This document shows, one piece after another, positions 39,318 through 49,506 of a stretch of 64,000 nucleotides of DNA (position 1 is the stretch's first letter; every line of letters begins with the position of its first letter). The translations under genes were made by a program, and so were the position numbers. Below the pieces are notes generated by a model. It searched no databases, had not been told where the DNA came from, and was given only the letters and a program-made list of their open reading frames with translations. This DNA is from Pseudoblastomonas marina (lineage in GTDB: Bacteria > Pseudomonadota > Alphaproteobacteria > Sphingomonadales > Sphingomonadaceae): NCBI RefSeq assembly GCF_014641655.1, contig NZ_BMID01000001.1, positions 980,402 through 1,044,401 of the forward strand, in the 5' to 3' direction.

Positions 39318-40559
39318 GTGATCCTATCCCCTTTCGAATGGACCGTGGCCAAGCGCTATATGGTCCCCGGGCGCAGCGAGGCGTTCATCACCCTTGTCGG
39401 GGCGATCAGCCTCGTCGCGGTGATGCTCGGCGTCGCCGCGCTGATCATCGTGATGAGCGTGATGAACGGGTTCCGCGCCGAACTCCTCGACAAGATCGTT
39501 GGATTGAATGGCCATGCGATCGTGCAGGGCTATTCGGGCAAGATCGAGGACTGGCGCGACGTGCTCGAAGAGGCGCGCGAGACGCCCGGCGTCACCCGCG
39601 CTTCGCCGCTGATCGAACAGCCGCTGCTCGCCAGCAACCAGGGCATCGCGCGCGGCATCCTCGTGCGCGGCAACGAGCCGGGGGATTTGAAGCGACTCGA
39701 GGAAAACGTGATCCTCGGCGACCTGTCCGACCTCCAGCCGGGCGAACGCCGGGTCGCGATCGGCGCGCGGCTGGCGGAAAACCTCGGCGCGCGACTCGGT
39801 TCGACGATCACGATCATCAACCCGCAGGGCCGCTCGACGCCGTTCGGCACGGTCCCGCGCCAGATCGGCTACGAGGTCGTCGCGATCATCGAGATCGGGG
39901 TGCACCAGTACGACGAATTGTTCGTCGTCATGCCGATCGAGGAAGCGCAGACGCTCTTGCTGATGGGCGATGCGGTCAACAATATCGAGATCAAGACCGA
40001 GGACGCCGAAACCGTCCAGACCACCCTCGATCCGCTCGCCGAGCGGCTGCGCGGGCGCGCGTCGATCCAGACCTGGAAACAGATCAATTCGGCGTTGTTC
40101 GGCGCGCTCGCGGTCGAGCGGGTGGCGATGTTCGTCGTGCTCTCGATCATCGTGCTCGTCGCGGTGTTCAACATCCTCTCCAGCCTGATCATGCTGGTGC
40201 GCGCCAAGACCCGCGACATCGCGATCATGCGGACCATGGGCGCCTCGCGCAAATCGCTCATCAAGATCTTCGTCACCACCGGCTTCGTGATCGGCGCGCT
40301 GGGCACCGGCGCGGGCGTGGTGCTCGGCTTCGTCTTCCTCGAGTTCCGCCAGGGAGTCGTGCGCGGGATCGAATGGCTGCTCGGCGTCAATCTGTGGGAC
40401 CCCGAGGTCCGCTTCCTCACCGAGCTTCCCAGCCGCACCGACCCGGCCGAGGTGATCGGGATCGTGTTCATGGCGCTCGTCTTCAGCTTCCTCGCCACGC
40501 TTTACCCGGCGTGGAAGGCGGCGAGCACCGATCCGGTGCAGGTGCTGCGTTATGAATAG
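39318..40559 (+). CDS. Lipoprotein-releasing ABC transporter permease (LolC/LolE family)
   Basis: The permease extracts mature lipoproteins from the inner membrane for passage to LolA. The 413-residue protein has one N-terminal span (about residues 21-48), a large periplasmic domain, and three C-terminal spans from about residue 268 with the typical [23 protein letters not shown] coupling loop. Only one permease is encoded beside lolD, so a LolF-like homodimer is possible. The GTG at 39318 is the start. It overlaps lolD by eight bases. Confidence 0.93.
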   Translation: MILSPFEWTVAKRYMVPGRSEAFITLVGAISLVAVMLGVAALIIVMSVMNGFRAELLDKIVGLNGHAIVQGYSGKIEDWRDVLEEARETPGVTRASPLIEQPLLASNQGIARGILVRGNEPGDLKRLEENVILGDLSDLQPGERRVAIGARLAENLGARLGSTITIINPQGRSTPFGTVPRQIGYEVVAIIEIGVHQYDELFVVMPIEEAQTLLLMGDAVNNIEIKTEDAETVQTTLDPLAERLRGRASIQTWKQINSALFGALAVERVAMFVVLSIIVLVAVFNILSSLIMLVRAKTRDIAIMRTMGASRKSLIKIFVTTGFVIGALGTGAGVVLGFVFLEFRQGVVRGIEWLLGVNLWDPEVRFLTELPSRTDPAEVIGIVFMALVFSFLATLYPAWKAASTDPVQVLRYE

Positions 40560-41247
40560 TCCCGCCCAAACCAACATCGCGCCCGTCGTCGAGCTCAAGG
40601 GCGTCACCCGCAGTTTCGAGCAGGGCGGAGTGACGATCGAAGTCCTCCGCGGGGTCGACCTCGAGGTCCAGCCGGGCGAGATCGTCGCGCTGCTCGGCCC
40701 CTCCGGGTCGGGCAAGTCGACCATGCTGCAGGCGATCGGACTGCTCGAAGGCGGCTTCGGTGGCCATATCGGGATCGCCGGCACTGCGGCGGAAAAGGTC
40801 GATGCGGCGGGCCGGACGGCCTTGCGCCGCGACCATCTCGGTTTCGTCTACCAGTTCCACCACCTGCTGCCCGACTTCAACGCGATGGAAAACGTGATGA
40901 TGCCGCAGCTCGTGCTCGGCAAATCGGACGGCGAGGCCGCCGACCGCGCGCGCGAATTGCTGCAGGCGCTCGGCCTCGGGGCGCGGCTCGACCACCGCCC
41001 GAGCCAGCTTTCGGGCGGCGAACAGCAGCGCGTCGCGGTCGCCCGCGCGCTCGCCAACCGGCCCGAACTGGTGCTCGCCGACGAGCCCACCGGCAATCTC
41101 GACGAACACACTTCGGATAAGGTGCTCGAGGAGTTCCTGCGGCTGGTGCGCGGGGAGGGCAGCGCCGCGCTCGTCGCCACGCATAACGAGCGGCTGGCGG
41201 CGAAGATGGACCGCGTCGTCCGCCTTCACGAAGGCAAGTTGGACTGA
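40552..41247 (+). CDS. lolD: Lipoprotein-releasing system ATP-binding protein
   Basis: LolD powers lipoprotein release by hydrolysing ATP. The 231-residue ABC protein has Walker [11 protein letters not shown]-loop [16 protein letters not shown] (a MacB/LolD-type feature), ABC signature [14 protein letters not shown] and Walker [13 protein letters not shown]. Its start overlaps the permease gene by eight bases, confirming the pair. Confidence 0.95.
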   Translation: MNSPAQTNIAPVVELKGVTRSFEQGGVTIEVLRGVDLEVQPGEIVALLGPSGSGKSTMLQAIGLLEGGFGGHIGIAGTAAEKVDAAGRTALRRDHLGFVYQFHHLLPDFNAMENVMMPQLVLGKSDGEAADRARELLQALGLGARLDHRPSQLSGGEQQRVAVARALANRPELVLADEPTGNLDEHTSDKVLEEFLRLVRGEGSAALVATHNERLAAKMDRVVRLHEGKLD

Positions 41248-41296
41248 AACCCAAGCGGCGGCTGCGCGTTGGTCTGGCGAAAGGAATTTTACGCCT

Positions 41297-41578
41297 ATGA
41301 CCGACCATCCGACGACCTTCCGTGCCGAACCAGCCGACCTCACCGATCCCGATTGGGACGACCGTGCGACGCTGTACAAGATCGACGAGGGCCAAGGCCT
41401 ACTCGGCGGTTTCGACGGGCTGCGGCGCGGAACGCTCGCCGAGCTGGTCCATTTCGTCCAGACGCTGCCCGAGCACGAGCGCAAGGACTACGCGATCCAA
41501 GAATCGGGCGACAAGCGCTATGGCCCGCACGAGATCGCGATCCTTGCCCAGCACGACAATCTGCCGCCTGCCGATTGA
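41297..41578 (+). CDS. Small acidic hypothetical protein
   Basis: A 93-residue soluble protein rich in Asp and Glu (DPDWDDRATLYKIDEGQG) with no signal peptide and no family I recognise. It has an AAAGGA site before ATG 41297 and lies between lolD and a secreted protein gene on the same strand. Codon use matches the neighbours, which supports a real gene. Confidence 0.6.
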   Translation: MTDHPTTFRAEPADLTDPDWDDRATLYKIDEGQGLLGGFDGLRRGTLAELVHFVQTLPEHERKDYAIQESGDKRYGPHEIAILAQHDNLPPAD

Positions 41579-41623
41579 CCCGGGCCTCCCCAGCGGCTTG
41601 AGTGCCGCCAGCAGGGAGGTTCC

Positions 41624-42160
41624 ATGTTCTCACTCGCCTTCGCCTTCGCCGCCGTGATGCAGGACGCGCCGGTGGTCACACCGCCTGCACCGCCGAGCTG
41701 CGACTCGGCCGAACACGCCGCGTTCGACTTCTGGGTCGGCGAGTGGGACGTGTTTCGCCCCGACACCGGCGCGCAGGTCGCGACCAGCCGAATCGAGAAG
41801 GTCAGTGCGGGCTGCGCGATCCGCGAAACCTGGATGCCGCTGCAGGGCGGGGGCGGATCCTCGCTTTCGACCTACGATCCGGCGACGGGCACCTGGCACC
41901 AGCTGTGGGTGGGCCAGCGTCCGGGGCGGGTGTTCTTCGAGGGCGGGCCGGTCGCCAACGATCATGGGGGCGCGATGGTGCTGACCGGCTATTGGGGGAG
42001 CGATCCAGAGGGCAACAAACTGCTCGTGCGGATGACCTACACCGCCAATGACGACGGCTCGGTACGCCAATACGGGCAGCAGAGCGCCGATCACGGACGA
42101 AGCTGGACCGACAGTTTCGACCTGACCTATCGCCCGAGGGCAAAGGAAGCCGACCAATGA
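41624..42160 (+). CDS. Secreted DUF1579-like hypothetical protein
   Basis: A 178-residue protein with a short signal-like N-terminus and the pattern AAFDFWVGEWDVF, GGGGSSLSTYDPATGTWHQLWVG, reminiscent of DUF1579-like or other calycin-type lipid/haem-binding barrels. The assignment is loose. Two cysteines, in PPSCDSAEH and AGCAIRE, could form a disulphide. Its stop overlaps the glutathione peroxidase start by four bases, implying co-expression. Confidence 0.65.
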   Translation: MFSLAFAFAAVMQDAPVVTPPAPPSCDSAEHAAFDFWVGEWDVFRPDTGAQVATSRIEKVSAGCAIRETWMPLQGGGGSSLSTYDPATGTWHQLWVGQRPGRVFFEGGPVANDHGGAMVLTGYWGSDPEGNKLLVRMTYTANDDGSVRQYGQQSADHGRSWTDSFDLTYRPRAKEADQ

Positions 42161-42636
42161 CCACGATCGCCGATTTCAACGTCGCCACCAATGACGGGAG
42201 CAAGCTCGACCTCGCCGAAATGCAGGGCAAGGTCCTGCTCATCGTCAACACGGCGAGCAAGTGCGGGTTCACCCCGCAATACAAGGGGCTGCAGGAACTT
42301 CATGAGAGATATTCCGAGCAGGGTTTCGATGTGCTCGGCTTCCCCTCGAACCAGTTCGGCGAGCAGGAGCCGGGATCGAACGAAGAGATCGCCGAGTTCT
42401 GCTCGGTCAACTACGACATCAGCTTCCCGCTGATGGCCAAGGTCGAGGTCAATGGCGACCATGCCGAGCCGCTCTACAAGTGGCTGCGCGAGGAGGCCAA
42501 GGGGCTGATGGGCACGACCTCGATCAAGTGGAACTTCACCAAGTTCCTGGTCGACCGCGACGGGAACGTCGTCCGCCGGTACCCGCCGACCGTCGCCCCC
42601 GCATCGATCGCCGCCGACATCGAGAAACTGCTGTAA
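42157..42636 (+). CDS. Glutathione peroxidase
   Basis: A 159-residue thiol peroxidase of the GPx/BtuE type, reducing hydroperoxides with thioredoxin or glutathione. The catalytic tetrad is visible: Cys in NTASKCGFT, Gln in GFPSNQFG, and Trp-Asn in KWNFTKFLVD. It uses cysteine, not selenocysteine. The start overlaps the upstream secreted-protein gene (ATGA). Confidence 0.94.
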   Translation: MTTIADFNVATNDGSKLDLAEMQGKVLLIVNTASKCGFTPQYKGLQELHERYSEQGFDVLGFPSNQFGEQEPGSNEEIAEFCSVNYDISFPLMAKVEVNGDHAEPLYKWLREEAKGLMGTTSIKWNFTKFLVDRDGNVVRRYPPTVAPASIAADIEKLL

Positions 42637-42667
42637 CCGCCCGGCGGCCAGGGACGAACCCCTCACC

Positions 42668-43003
42668 ATGATCGAAGCCATCGACCAGTATTTCCACTCG
42701 CTCGGCGCCGAGTACGGGGTAAACCCCTATATTTTCGGCGGCATCTATGTCGGCGCCATTCCCTTCTTCTTCCTCAGCATCGCCTGGCTCGTGCGCCGGG
42801 CGAGGGCGGGGCAGTCGACCGTGCTGCCGACGATGCTGGCCGGCTTCTTCTTCGTCTCGGCCTATCTCTACCTCGCGGTGGTCGGGCGGAACATCCCGCT
42901 GTGGGTGTGGATATTCCTCGCCGCGCTGATCGCCTATGGTGCCTGGTCGACGATCCGCGACACCAGGCGCAAGATCGCGGCCGAGAAGCCAACTTCCGAG
43001 TAG
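42668..43003 (+). CDS. Small three-span membrane protein
   Basis: A 111-residue protein with hydrophobic segments at about residues 22-42, 53-73 and 78-95 and a charged C-terminus. No family recognised. It follows the peroxidase gene by 31 bases and ends directly at an inverted-repeat element. Confidence 0.65.
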   Translation: MIEAIDQYFHSLGAEYGVNPYIFGGIYVGAIPFFFLSIAWLVRRARAGQSTVLPTMLAGFFFVSAYLYLAVVGRNIPLWVWIFLAALIAYGAWSTIRDTRRKIAAEKPTSE

Positions 43004-43004
43004 C

Positions 43005-43082
43005 CGTCATTCCCGCGAAGCCGGGAATCCAGGGCAGGCTTGCGCTATGTCGCTCCGAATCCCCGCCTTCGCGGGGATGACG
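43005..43082. repeat. Inverted-repeat intergenic element (REP/MITE-like)
   Basis: Two roughly 26-base arms, 43005-43030 and 43057-43082, are near-perfect inverted copies (CGTCATTCCCGCGAA... and ...TTCGCGGGGATGACG) around a 26-base centre. Read through, it encodes the familiar spurious peptide pattern SRHSREAGNP...IPAFAGMT, which marks a dispersed palindromic repeat in many Proteobacteria. It lies between a small membrane protein gene and dnaE and could fold in RNA as a strong hairpin. Confidence 0.85.
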
Positions 43083-43154
43083 ATGTGTGGAGAAGGGGTG
43101 GACGGGCCGAAAACCCGCCTTCCATTCCCCCGCACCAATCCGCATATTCGCCCC

Positions 43155-46100
43155 ATGCCGCACGCCCGTTTCGTCCCCTTGCGAGTCTTTTCGAGCTATT
43201 CGATGCTCGAGGGCGCGATCGATCCCAAGGCGATGGCCGAACTGGCCAAGGAACGCGGCTTTCCGGCGATCGCAATGTGCGACCGCAACGGTCTGTTCGG
43301 CGCGGTCGCCTTCGCCGATGCCTGCCGCAAGGCGGGGGTCCAGCCGATCATCGGCACGCTTCTCGGCGTAGCGCGCGACGAAAGCGGCGAGCGGGTCGAT
43401 TACCTGCCGCTCTACGCCAAGGACGAGGATGGCTGGCAGAGCCTGTGCGCGCTGGTCTCGGCCGCGCATCTCGACCGTCCCGTGCACCAGGAGCCGCATG
43501 TCACGCTCGATGCACTGGCCGACCATTCGCAGGGGCTAATCGCGCTGACCGGTGCGGGCGAGGGAGCGGTGACCCGCCTGCTCGCCGAGGGGCAGGACAG
43601 CCATGCCGAGGCCTATCTCGATCGGTTGCAGCAGATTTTCGGCGACCGGCTCTACCTCGAGATCGCCCGCGGCACCTCGCAGGAGGCCGACGAGGCCGAG
43701 AGCAAGCTGATCGACCTCGCCTATGCCCGCGACCTGCCGCTGGTCGGCACCAATCCCGCGCAATTCGCCGAGCCCGGCTTCGCCCGCGCGCACGACGCCA
43801 TGCTCTGCATCGCCAATTCGACCCATGTCGAGGCCGAGGACCGCAAGCGCACCAATCCGGAGGCCTTCGTCAAATCCGAAGGCCTGATGCGCGACCTGTT
43901 CGCCGACCTGCCCGAGGCGATCGCCAACACGCTCGTGATCGCGCAGCGCTGCGCCTATGCGCCGCCCAAGCGCGCGCCCATCCTGCCGAGTCTCGCGGGC
44001 GACCTAGAGGGCGAGGCGAAGATGCTGGCGGAGGACGCGCGCAAGGGGCTCGAGGCACGGCTCGCACCCTATGGCGAACTCTCGCCCGAAGAGCGCAAGG
44101 TCTATGACGATCGGCTCGAATTCGAAGTCGGGATCATCAACCAGATGGGCTTCCCAGGCTACTTCCTGATCGTTGCCGACTTCATCAAATGGGCCAAGGA
44201 ACACGATATCCCGGTGGGACCGGGGCGCGGTTCGGGCGCGGGTTCGCTCGTCGCCTGGGCGCTGACGATTACCGACCTCGATCCAATACGTTTGGGGCTC
44301 CTGTTCGAGCGTTTTCTCAACCCCGAGCGCGTCTCGATGCCCGACTTCGACATCGACTTCTGCGAAACGCGGCGCGGGGAGGTGATCCGTTACGTGCAGG
44401 AGCGCTATGGCCACGACAAGGTCGCGCAGATCATCACCTTCGGCAAGATGAAGGCGCGCGCGGTGCTGCGCGATTGCGGCCGCATCCTGCAGATGGGCTA
44501 CAACCGCGTCGACGCGCTGTGCAAGATGGTGCCCAACCATCCCACCGATCCGTGGACGCTCGATCGCGCCTTGAACGGGGCGAAGGATTTCCGCGCGGCC
44601 TACGACAACGACAACGAGGTCAAGCAGCTGGTCGACCTTGCGGTCCAATTGGAAGGCTTGCCGCGCAACAGCTCGACCCACGCCGCGGGCGTGGTGATCG
44701 GCGACCGGCCGCTCAACCAGCTCGTGCCGCTCTATCGCGATCCGCGTTCGGACATGCCGGTGACCCAGTTCGACATGAAGCATGTCGAGACCTCGGGCCT
44801 CGTGAAGTTCGACTTCCTCGGCCTGAAGACGCTGTCGGTGCTCAAGAAGGCGGTCGACCTGCTCGCCGAGCGCGGGATCGAGATCGACCTCTCGACGCTC
44901 GCCTGGGATGACCCGGCCGTCTACGAACTGTTGAAGCGCGGCGACACCGTCGGCGTGTTCCAGCTCGAGTCCGAAGGCATGCGCCGCACGCTGACCGCGG
45001 TGAAGCCGACCAAGTTCGAGGACATCATCGCGCTGGTCTCGCTCTATCGCCCGGGCCCGATGGACAACATCCCGCTGTTCGGGAGGCGCAAGGCGGGCGA
45101 GGTGCCGATCGAGTACCCGCACGAGAAGCTCGAGGGCATTCTCGAGGAAACTTACGGCATCTTCGTCTACCAGGAACAGGTGATGCAGGCGGCGCAGATC
45201 CTCGCCGGCTATTCGCTCGGCGATGCCGACCTGCTGCGACGCGCGATGGGCAAGAAGGTCCAGGCCGAGATGGACGCCCAGCGCGAGCGTTTCGTTGCCG
45301 GCTGCAAGGAAGTCTCGGACATCGACAAGGCCAAGGCCAACGAGCTGTTCGACTTGATCGACAAGTTCGCCGGCTACGGCTTCAACAAGTCGCACGCCGC
45401 CGCCTATGCCTTGCTCGCCTACCAGACCGCGTGGCTCAAGGCCCATTACCCGGAAGAATTCTACGCCGCTTCGATGCGCTTCGACATGCACCAGTCGGAA
45501 AAGCTCGGCATCTTCGTCGACGACATGCGCAAGAACTCGATCGCGCTCGCCGGGCCCGACATCAATCATTCGCGCGCCGATTTCTTCGTCGAGGAAACCG
45601 CGGACGGGCACCAGGTCCGCTATGCGCTCGCGGGGCTGCGCAATGTCGGCGGCAAGGCGATGGAAGCACTGGTGGCCGAGCGCGAGGCGGGCGGCAAGTT
45701 CGCCGATCTCGACGATCTCACCCGTCGAATCCCGCAGGGCGCGCTCAACCGCCGCCTGCTCGAAGCGCTGATCGCGGGCGGCGCGCTCGATGGGATCGAC
45801 CCCGACCGCGCCAAGCTCCACGCCAATGTCGAGATGATCCTCGGCGCCGCCGAGGCCGCCACGCGCGAGCGGGCGAGCGGCCAGTCGGGCCTGTTCGGGG
45901 GCGAGGACGCACCGGTCGAAAGCGGCTTGCGCTTGAAGGATTCCGAGCCGTGGAGCCGGATCGAGCAGATGAACAAGGAGCGCGAGACCTTCGGCTTCTT
46001 CTTCGCCGCGCACCCGGTGCAGCAGTTCAGGGCCGCTGCCTCGGCGCAGGGGGCGCGACCCTATGCCAGCCTGATGGAGCCCGGCATGGCCGGCGCGACC

Positions 46101-46625
46101 GGCCGCCGCCCGGCGGTGATCGCGGCGATGGTCGAGGGCGTGAACCGCGGGCGTACGCGCCGCGGCAAGGATTTCGTGCGCTGCGATTTTTCCGATACCT
46201 CCGGCGCGTTCAGCGCCGCGTGTTTCGAGGAAGCGCTTGTCGAGCGGTTCCAGGAATGGGCGAAGGACGGGACCTGCCTGCTGCTCAGCGTCGAACTCGA
46301 TTCTCCCAGTCCCGACGAGCCGCCGCGCGTGACCGTGCGCGGCGCGCGCCCGCTCGCCGAGGTCAGCGGCAGCGTGGCAATGCTGCTTTCGCTCGAGCTC
46401 GAGGCCGAGGAAGGGCTCGCGTCGCTGCGCCAGCTCGAACGCGGCGGCAAGAGCGAGGTGCGGGTTCGCGTCGCGCCGCCGGGGGGCAGGGCTGTGACGC
46501 TATGCCTCGGCCGCGATTTCGCACTCGACGGCGAGGTCGCCGAGCAACTGGCGGACGTCCCCGGGCTTGCCAAGGTAGAATTGCGCCCGCACCGCGCGGG
46601 CGGACACCTGCGTCTGGTCGCCTGA
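43155..46625 (+). CDS. dnaE: DNA polymerase III alpha subunit
   Basis: DnaE is the replicative polymerase. The 1156-residue protein has an N-terminal PHP domain (FVPLRVFSSYSMLEGAI), the catalytic palm with GPGRGSGAGSLVAWAL and PDFDIDFC, the SLYRPGPMDN segment, fingers motif YGFNKSHAAAYALLAYQTAWLK in part, and a C-terminal OB fold. Length is that of standard DnaE1 rather than error-prone DnaE2. An upstream repeat probably isolates its promoter. Its stop overlaps the LuxR-DUF4019 gene by one base. Confidence 0.97.
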   Translation: MPHARFVPLRVFSSYSMLEGAIDPKAMAELAKERGFPAIAMCDRNGLFGAVAFADACRKAGVQPIIGTLLGVARDESGERVDYLPLYAKDEDGWQSLCALVSAAHLDRPVHQEPHVTLDALADHSQGLIALTGAGEGAVTRLLAEGQDSHAEAYLDRLQQIFGDRLYLEIARGTSQEADEAESKLIDLAYARDLPLVGTNPAQFAEPGFARAHDAMLCIANSTHVEAEDRKRTNPEAFVKSEGLMRDLFADLPEAIANTLVIAQRCAYAPPKRAPILPSLAGDLEGEAKMLAEDARKGLEARLAPYGELSPEERKVYDDRLEFEVGIINQMGFPGYFLIVADFIKWAKEHDIPVGPGRGSGAGSLVAWALTITDLDPIRLGLLFERFLNPERVSMPDFDIDFCETRRGEVIRYVQERYGHDKVAQIITFGKMKARAVLRDCGRILQMGYNRVDALCKMVPNHPTDPWTLDRALNGAKDFRAAYDNDNEVKQLVDLAVQLEGLPRNSSTHAAGVVIGDRPLNQLVPLYRDPRSDMPVTQFDMKHVETSGLVKFDFLGLKTLSVLKKAVDLLAERGIEIDLSTLAWDDPAVYELLKRGDTVGVFQLESEGMRRTLTAVKPTKFEDIIALVSLYRPGPMDNIPLFGRRKAGEVPIEYPHEKLEGILEETYGIFVYQEQVMQAAQILAGYSLGDADLLRRAMGKKVQAEMDAQRERFVAGCKEVSDIDKAKANELFDLIDKFAGYGFNKSHAAAYALLAYQTAWLKAHYPEEFYAASMRFDMHQSEKLGIFVDDMRKNSIALAGPDINHSRADFFVEETADGHQVRYALAGLRNVGGKAMEALVAEREAGGKFADLDDLTRRIPQGALNRRLLEALIAGGALDGIDPDRAKLHANVEMILGAAEAATRERASGQSGLFGGEDAPVESGLRLKDSEPWSRIEQMNKERETFGFFFAAHPVQQFRAAASAQGARPYASLMEPGMAGATGRRPAVIAAMVEGVNRGRTRRGKDFVRCDFSDTSGAFSAACFEEALVERFQEWAKDGTCLLLSVELDSPSPDEPPRVTVRGARPLAEVSGSVAMLLSLELEAEEGLASLRQLERGGKSEVRVRVAPPGGRAVTLCLGRDFALDGEVAEQLADVPGLAKVELRPHRAGGHLRLVA

Positions 46626-47419
46626 TGCGCGAGGGCCCGGACGCGCTGACCGAGAAGGAGAAAGAGGCGCTGCGCCTCCTCCTCGAAGGCCACGACGCCA
46701 AATCGAGCGCCACCGAACTCGATATCTCGGTCCATACGGTCAACGATCGCCTGCGCAATGCGCGCCGCAAACTGGGGGTATCGAGCAGCCGCGAAGCCGC
46801 AAGAATCTTGGGGGATACGGAGGGACGAACACCCCAAAATCGTGCGCGCACAGGTTTGGGGATGGGCCGAGACGATCGGTACGACGATGCTACAGACCTC
46901 ACCAACGAAAAGCGTGCCGGAGGCTACCGCCTCACCTGGCTCGCAGGAGGAATATTAGCAATGTCGACCATAATTCTAGCTGCGCTCATCGGCCTGTCCC
47001 TCACCGCCGAAGAAGCGCCTGCCAGCGTAGCTTCTACTGCGAGCGAGCCCGCCGCCGAAGCGCAAGCTGCCCCGGAAGAGCCGGCTTCCTATGAGCAGGC
47101 GACCGCCTTTCTCGCCGAACTCGACCAGAGCGATTGGGAAGGAAGCTGGAACGTCGCAGGGCCGATGCTTCGCGGAGAGGTTTCGCTGAGCGAGTGGACC
47201 GATCATGTCAGGACCGCCCGGAAACCGCTCGGCTCGGCCCTAGATCGCAAGCTCGTCGGCGTCCAGCAGCTGGGACCTGAGCACGGCACCGCCGTTCGGG
47301 AGATGCAGGTGCTGCAATTTCTCACCATTTTCGAAGGGCGTCCAAAGGGAGCCATCGAAACGATCTTCATGACGCCCGGCGAAGGCGGGTGGGAGGTCAC
47401 GCTCTATACGGTCGCATGA
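46625..47419 (+). CDS. Membrane-anchored LuxR-type regulator with DUF4019 domain
   Basis: A 264-residue protein with three parts: an N-terminal LuxR-type helix-turn-helix (about residues 7-62, LTEKEKEALRLLLEGH and SVHTVNDRLRNARRKLGVSS), one membrane span (103-126), and a periplasmic DUF4019 domain (about 155-262, QSDWEGSWNVAG and RKPLGSALDRKLVG). The layout suggests a one-component regulator that binds DNA from the membrane after sensing an envelope signal. ATG shares one base with the dnaE stop. Confidence 0.82.
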   Translation: MREGPDALTEKEKEALRLLLEGHDAKSSATELDISVHTVNDRLRNARRKLGVSSSREAARILGDTEGRTPQNRARTGLGMGRDDRYDDATDLTNEKRAGGYRLTWLAGGILAMSTIILAALIGLSLTAEEAPASVASTASEPAAEAQAAPEEPASYEQATAFLAELDQSDWEGSWNVAGPMLRGEVSLSEWTDHVRTARKPLGSALDRKLVGVQQLGPEHGTAVREMQVLQFLTIFEGRPKGAIETIFMTPGEGGWEVTLYTVA

Positions 47420-47434
47420 AGCGGCGGGGAGGAC

Positions 47435-47467
47435 GGGCGGCGGCAGCCTTATTACCTGCTGCCGCCC
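47435..47467. terminator. Hairpin between convergent genes
   Basis: A 12-base-pair stem with one G-U pair (GGGCGGCGGCAG and CTGCTGCCGCCC) around a nine-base AT-rich loop. It lies between the stops at 47419 and 47473 of two convergent genes and probably ends transcription from both sides. Confidence 0.65.
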
Positions 47468-47472
47468 GCGGC

Positions 47473-47802
47473 CTATCTACGGCGCGCGCGACTACCGAAG
47501 ACCGAGGTGAAGCGCGCCATCACGAACAGTATCGCAGGCGCCAGCATCGTGTTCCACAAATCCTTGATGTGCGCGGGATAATCCGCGGGCCGATCGATCG
47601 CCAGCCGATCGCGGAAGTCCCAAGCCTCGCCGATGAGCGCGACCAGCAACACGGCGGCCAGCGGCTTCCAGTCGCGCGCCTTCCAGCCGAACAGCAGGCA
47701 GGTGCCGAAGAACACGATCAGCGCGACGTAGATGTGCAGGGCGTCCTTCGCGAGATGGAGGTTCTCGACGAGGACGGTCTTGGCTTGCTGGAGTGCGCTC
47801 AT
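47473..47802 (-). CDS. Small membrane protein of unknown function
   Basis: A 109-residue protein with three hydrophobic segments (about residues 23-40, 46-63 and 86-101) and the loop EAWDFRDRLAIDRPADYPAHIKDLWN. I do not know a family name. It diverges from the acyl-CoA ligase gene with a 117-base gap. Confidence 0.65.
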   Translation of the reverse strand: MSALQQAKTVLVENLHLAKDALHIYVALIVFFGTCLLFGWKARDWKPLAAVLLVALIGEAWDFRDRLAIDRPADYPAHIKDLWNTMLAPAILFVMARFTSVFGSRARRR

Positions 47803-47919
47803 CGCGTGGCCATGGTCGTGAACCGTCGGCGCGGCAAGTCTCGTTTTGCCACCCAAACCGCTTGCCCAAATCGCTTCGGTCCTTAGGGTATGCCGCCAAG
47901 GGAAGAGGAGAGACGCCCC

Positions 47920-49506
47920 ATGCTCGGCGGAATGCAGGACTACGATTTCAAGGTTACCCATCTGATCGACCACGCGGCACGCGAACACGGGGAACGTGAA
48001 CACATCACCCGTTGGGCCGACGGCAGCGAGACCACCACTACCTGGGCCGACGTGCGCCGCGATGCGCTGCGGATGACGCAGGCGCTGCAGAAGATGGGTA
48101 TCGGCAAGGGCGACCGGATCGCGACGCTGGCGATGAACCACTCGCGCCACCTGGTGACCTGGTACGGCGCGGTCGGCGTCGGCGGGGTGCTCCACACGAT
48201 CAATCCGCGGCTGTTCGACGACCAGCTCGAATACATCGCCAACCACGCCGAGGATCGCGTCATGCTCTACGACGCGATGTTCCAGCCCATCATCGACAAG
48301 ATGCGCGACAAGTGGACCACGATCGAGCGCTATATCTGTTTCGACAATGGCGAGTTCGAGGAATGGATCGGCGAGCACGACGGCGACACCGTCTGGGCCG
48401 AGGTCGACGAACGCGACCCGTGCATGCTGTGCTACACCAGCGGGACGACCGGGCATCCCAAGGGCGTGCTTTATGAACACCGCTCTACCTATCTCCACGC
48501 GCTCGCCGGATTGCAGCCGCATGCCTTCGATTTCGATGCGCAGAGCGTGATGCTGCCCGTCGTGCCGATGTTCCACGCGGCCAGCTGGGGCCTGCCCTGG
48601 GCGGGCGCGATGGCGGGGGTGAAATTCGTCTATAGCTGCTCGAACGAGCCGGACGTGCTGCTCGAGCTGATGAAGCGCGAGCATGTGACCCATTCGGCGG
48701 GCGTGCCCACGGTATGGCTGGGCATTTTCCAGTATTGCGACGCCACAGGGGCCGACCTGCCCAATTTGAAGCAGGCGATCATCGGCGGCTCGGCTGCGCC
48801 GCGTTTCATGATCGAGCGGCTGATGAAGGAGGGTATCCGCGTCGCCCATGCCTGGGGCATGACCGAGACTTCGCCGATCGGGACCGTCGGCGCGCCGACG
48901 CACGATTGGGAGGAAAAGAGCTTCGACGAGCAGGTCAGTATCGTGCAGATGCAGGGACGCCCGATCTTCGGGGTCGAGCTGCGCACGGTCGATCTCGACG
49001 ACATGGCGACCCCGCTGCCGCGCGACGGCAAGACCAGCGGCGCGCTGCAGGTGCGCGGGCCGTGGGTGATCAAGCGCTACTTCAAGGCCGAGAAAGACGC
49101 GGTCGACGCCGATGGCTGGTTCGACACCGGCGATGTCGGCATCATCCATCCCGACGGCACGCTGCAGCTGACCGACCGCACCAAGGACGTGATCAAGTCC
49201 GGGGGCGAATGGATTTCCTCGGTCGAGCTCGAAAACGCTGCGGTCGGCCATCCCGCCATCGCCGAGGCCGCCGCGATCGGCATGGCGCATCCCAAGTGGG
49301 ACGAGCGCCCGGTGCTGTTCTGCGTCAAGGCCGAGGGCAAGGAGGTGACCGCCGACGAGGTGATCGCCTATCTCGAACCGCAGGTCGCCAAGTGGTGGCT
49401 GCCCGATGCGGTCGAGTTCGTCGACGACATCCCGCACACCGCAACCGGCAAGATCAGCAAGAAGGACCTGCGCGAGCGGTTCTCCGACTACTCGCTGGAC
49501 AGTTGA
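47920..49506 (+). CDS. Medium/long-chain acyl-CoA synthetase
   Basis: A 528-residue adenylate-forming enzyme that activates carboxylic acids to CoA thioesters. The AMP-binding motif is [13 protein letters not shown], followed by [20 protein letters not shown] and the C-terminal lysine motif [13 protein letters not shown]. Overall it resembles the AlkK-type medium-chain fatty acid ligases. ATG 47920 has an AGAGGAGAGA site; an ATG at 47890 would add ten residues. A zinc-ribbon gene overlaps its stop. Confidence 0.92.
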   Translation: MLGGMQDYDFKVTHLIDHAAREHGEREHITRWADGSETTTTWADVRRDALRMTQALQKMGIGKGDRIATLAMNHSRHLVTWYGAVGVGGVLHTINPRLFDDQLEYIANHAEDRVMLYDAMFQPIIDKMRDKWTTIERYICFDNGEFEEWIGEHDGDTVWAEVDERDPCMLCYTSGTTGHPKGVLYEHRSTYLHALAGLQPHAFDFDAQSVMLPVVPMFHAASWGLPWAGAMAGVKFVYSCSNEPDVLLELMKREHVTHSAGVPTVWLGIFQYCDATGADLPNLKQAIIGGSAAPRFMIERLMKEGIRVAHAWGMTETSPIGTVGAPTHDWEEKSFDEQVSIVQMQGRPIFGVELRTVDLDDMATPLPRDGKTSGALQVRGPWVIKRYFKAEKDAVDADGWFDTGDVGIIHPDGTLQLTDRTKDVIKSGGEWISSVELENAAVGHPAIAEAAAIGMAHPKWDERPVLFCVKAEGKEVTADEVIAYLEPQVAKWWLPDAVEFVDDIPHTATGKISKKDLRERFSDYSLDS

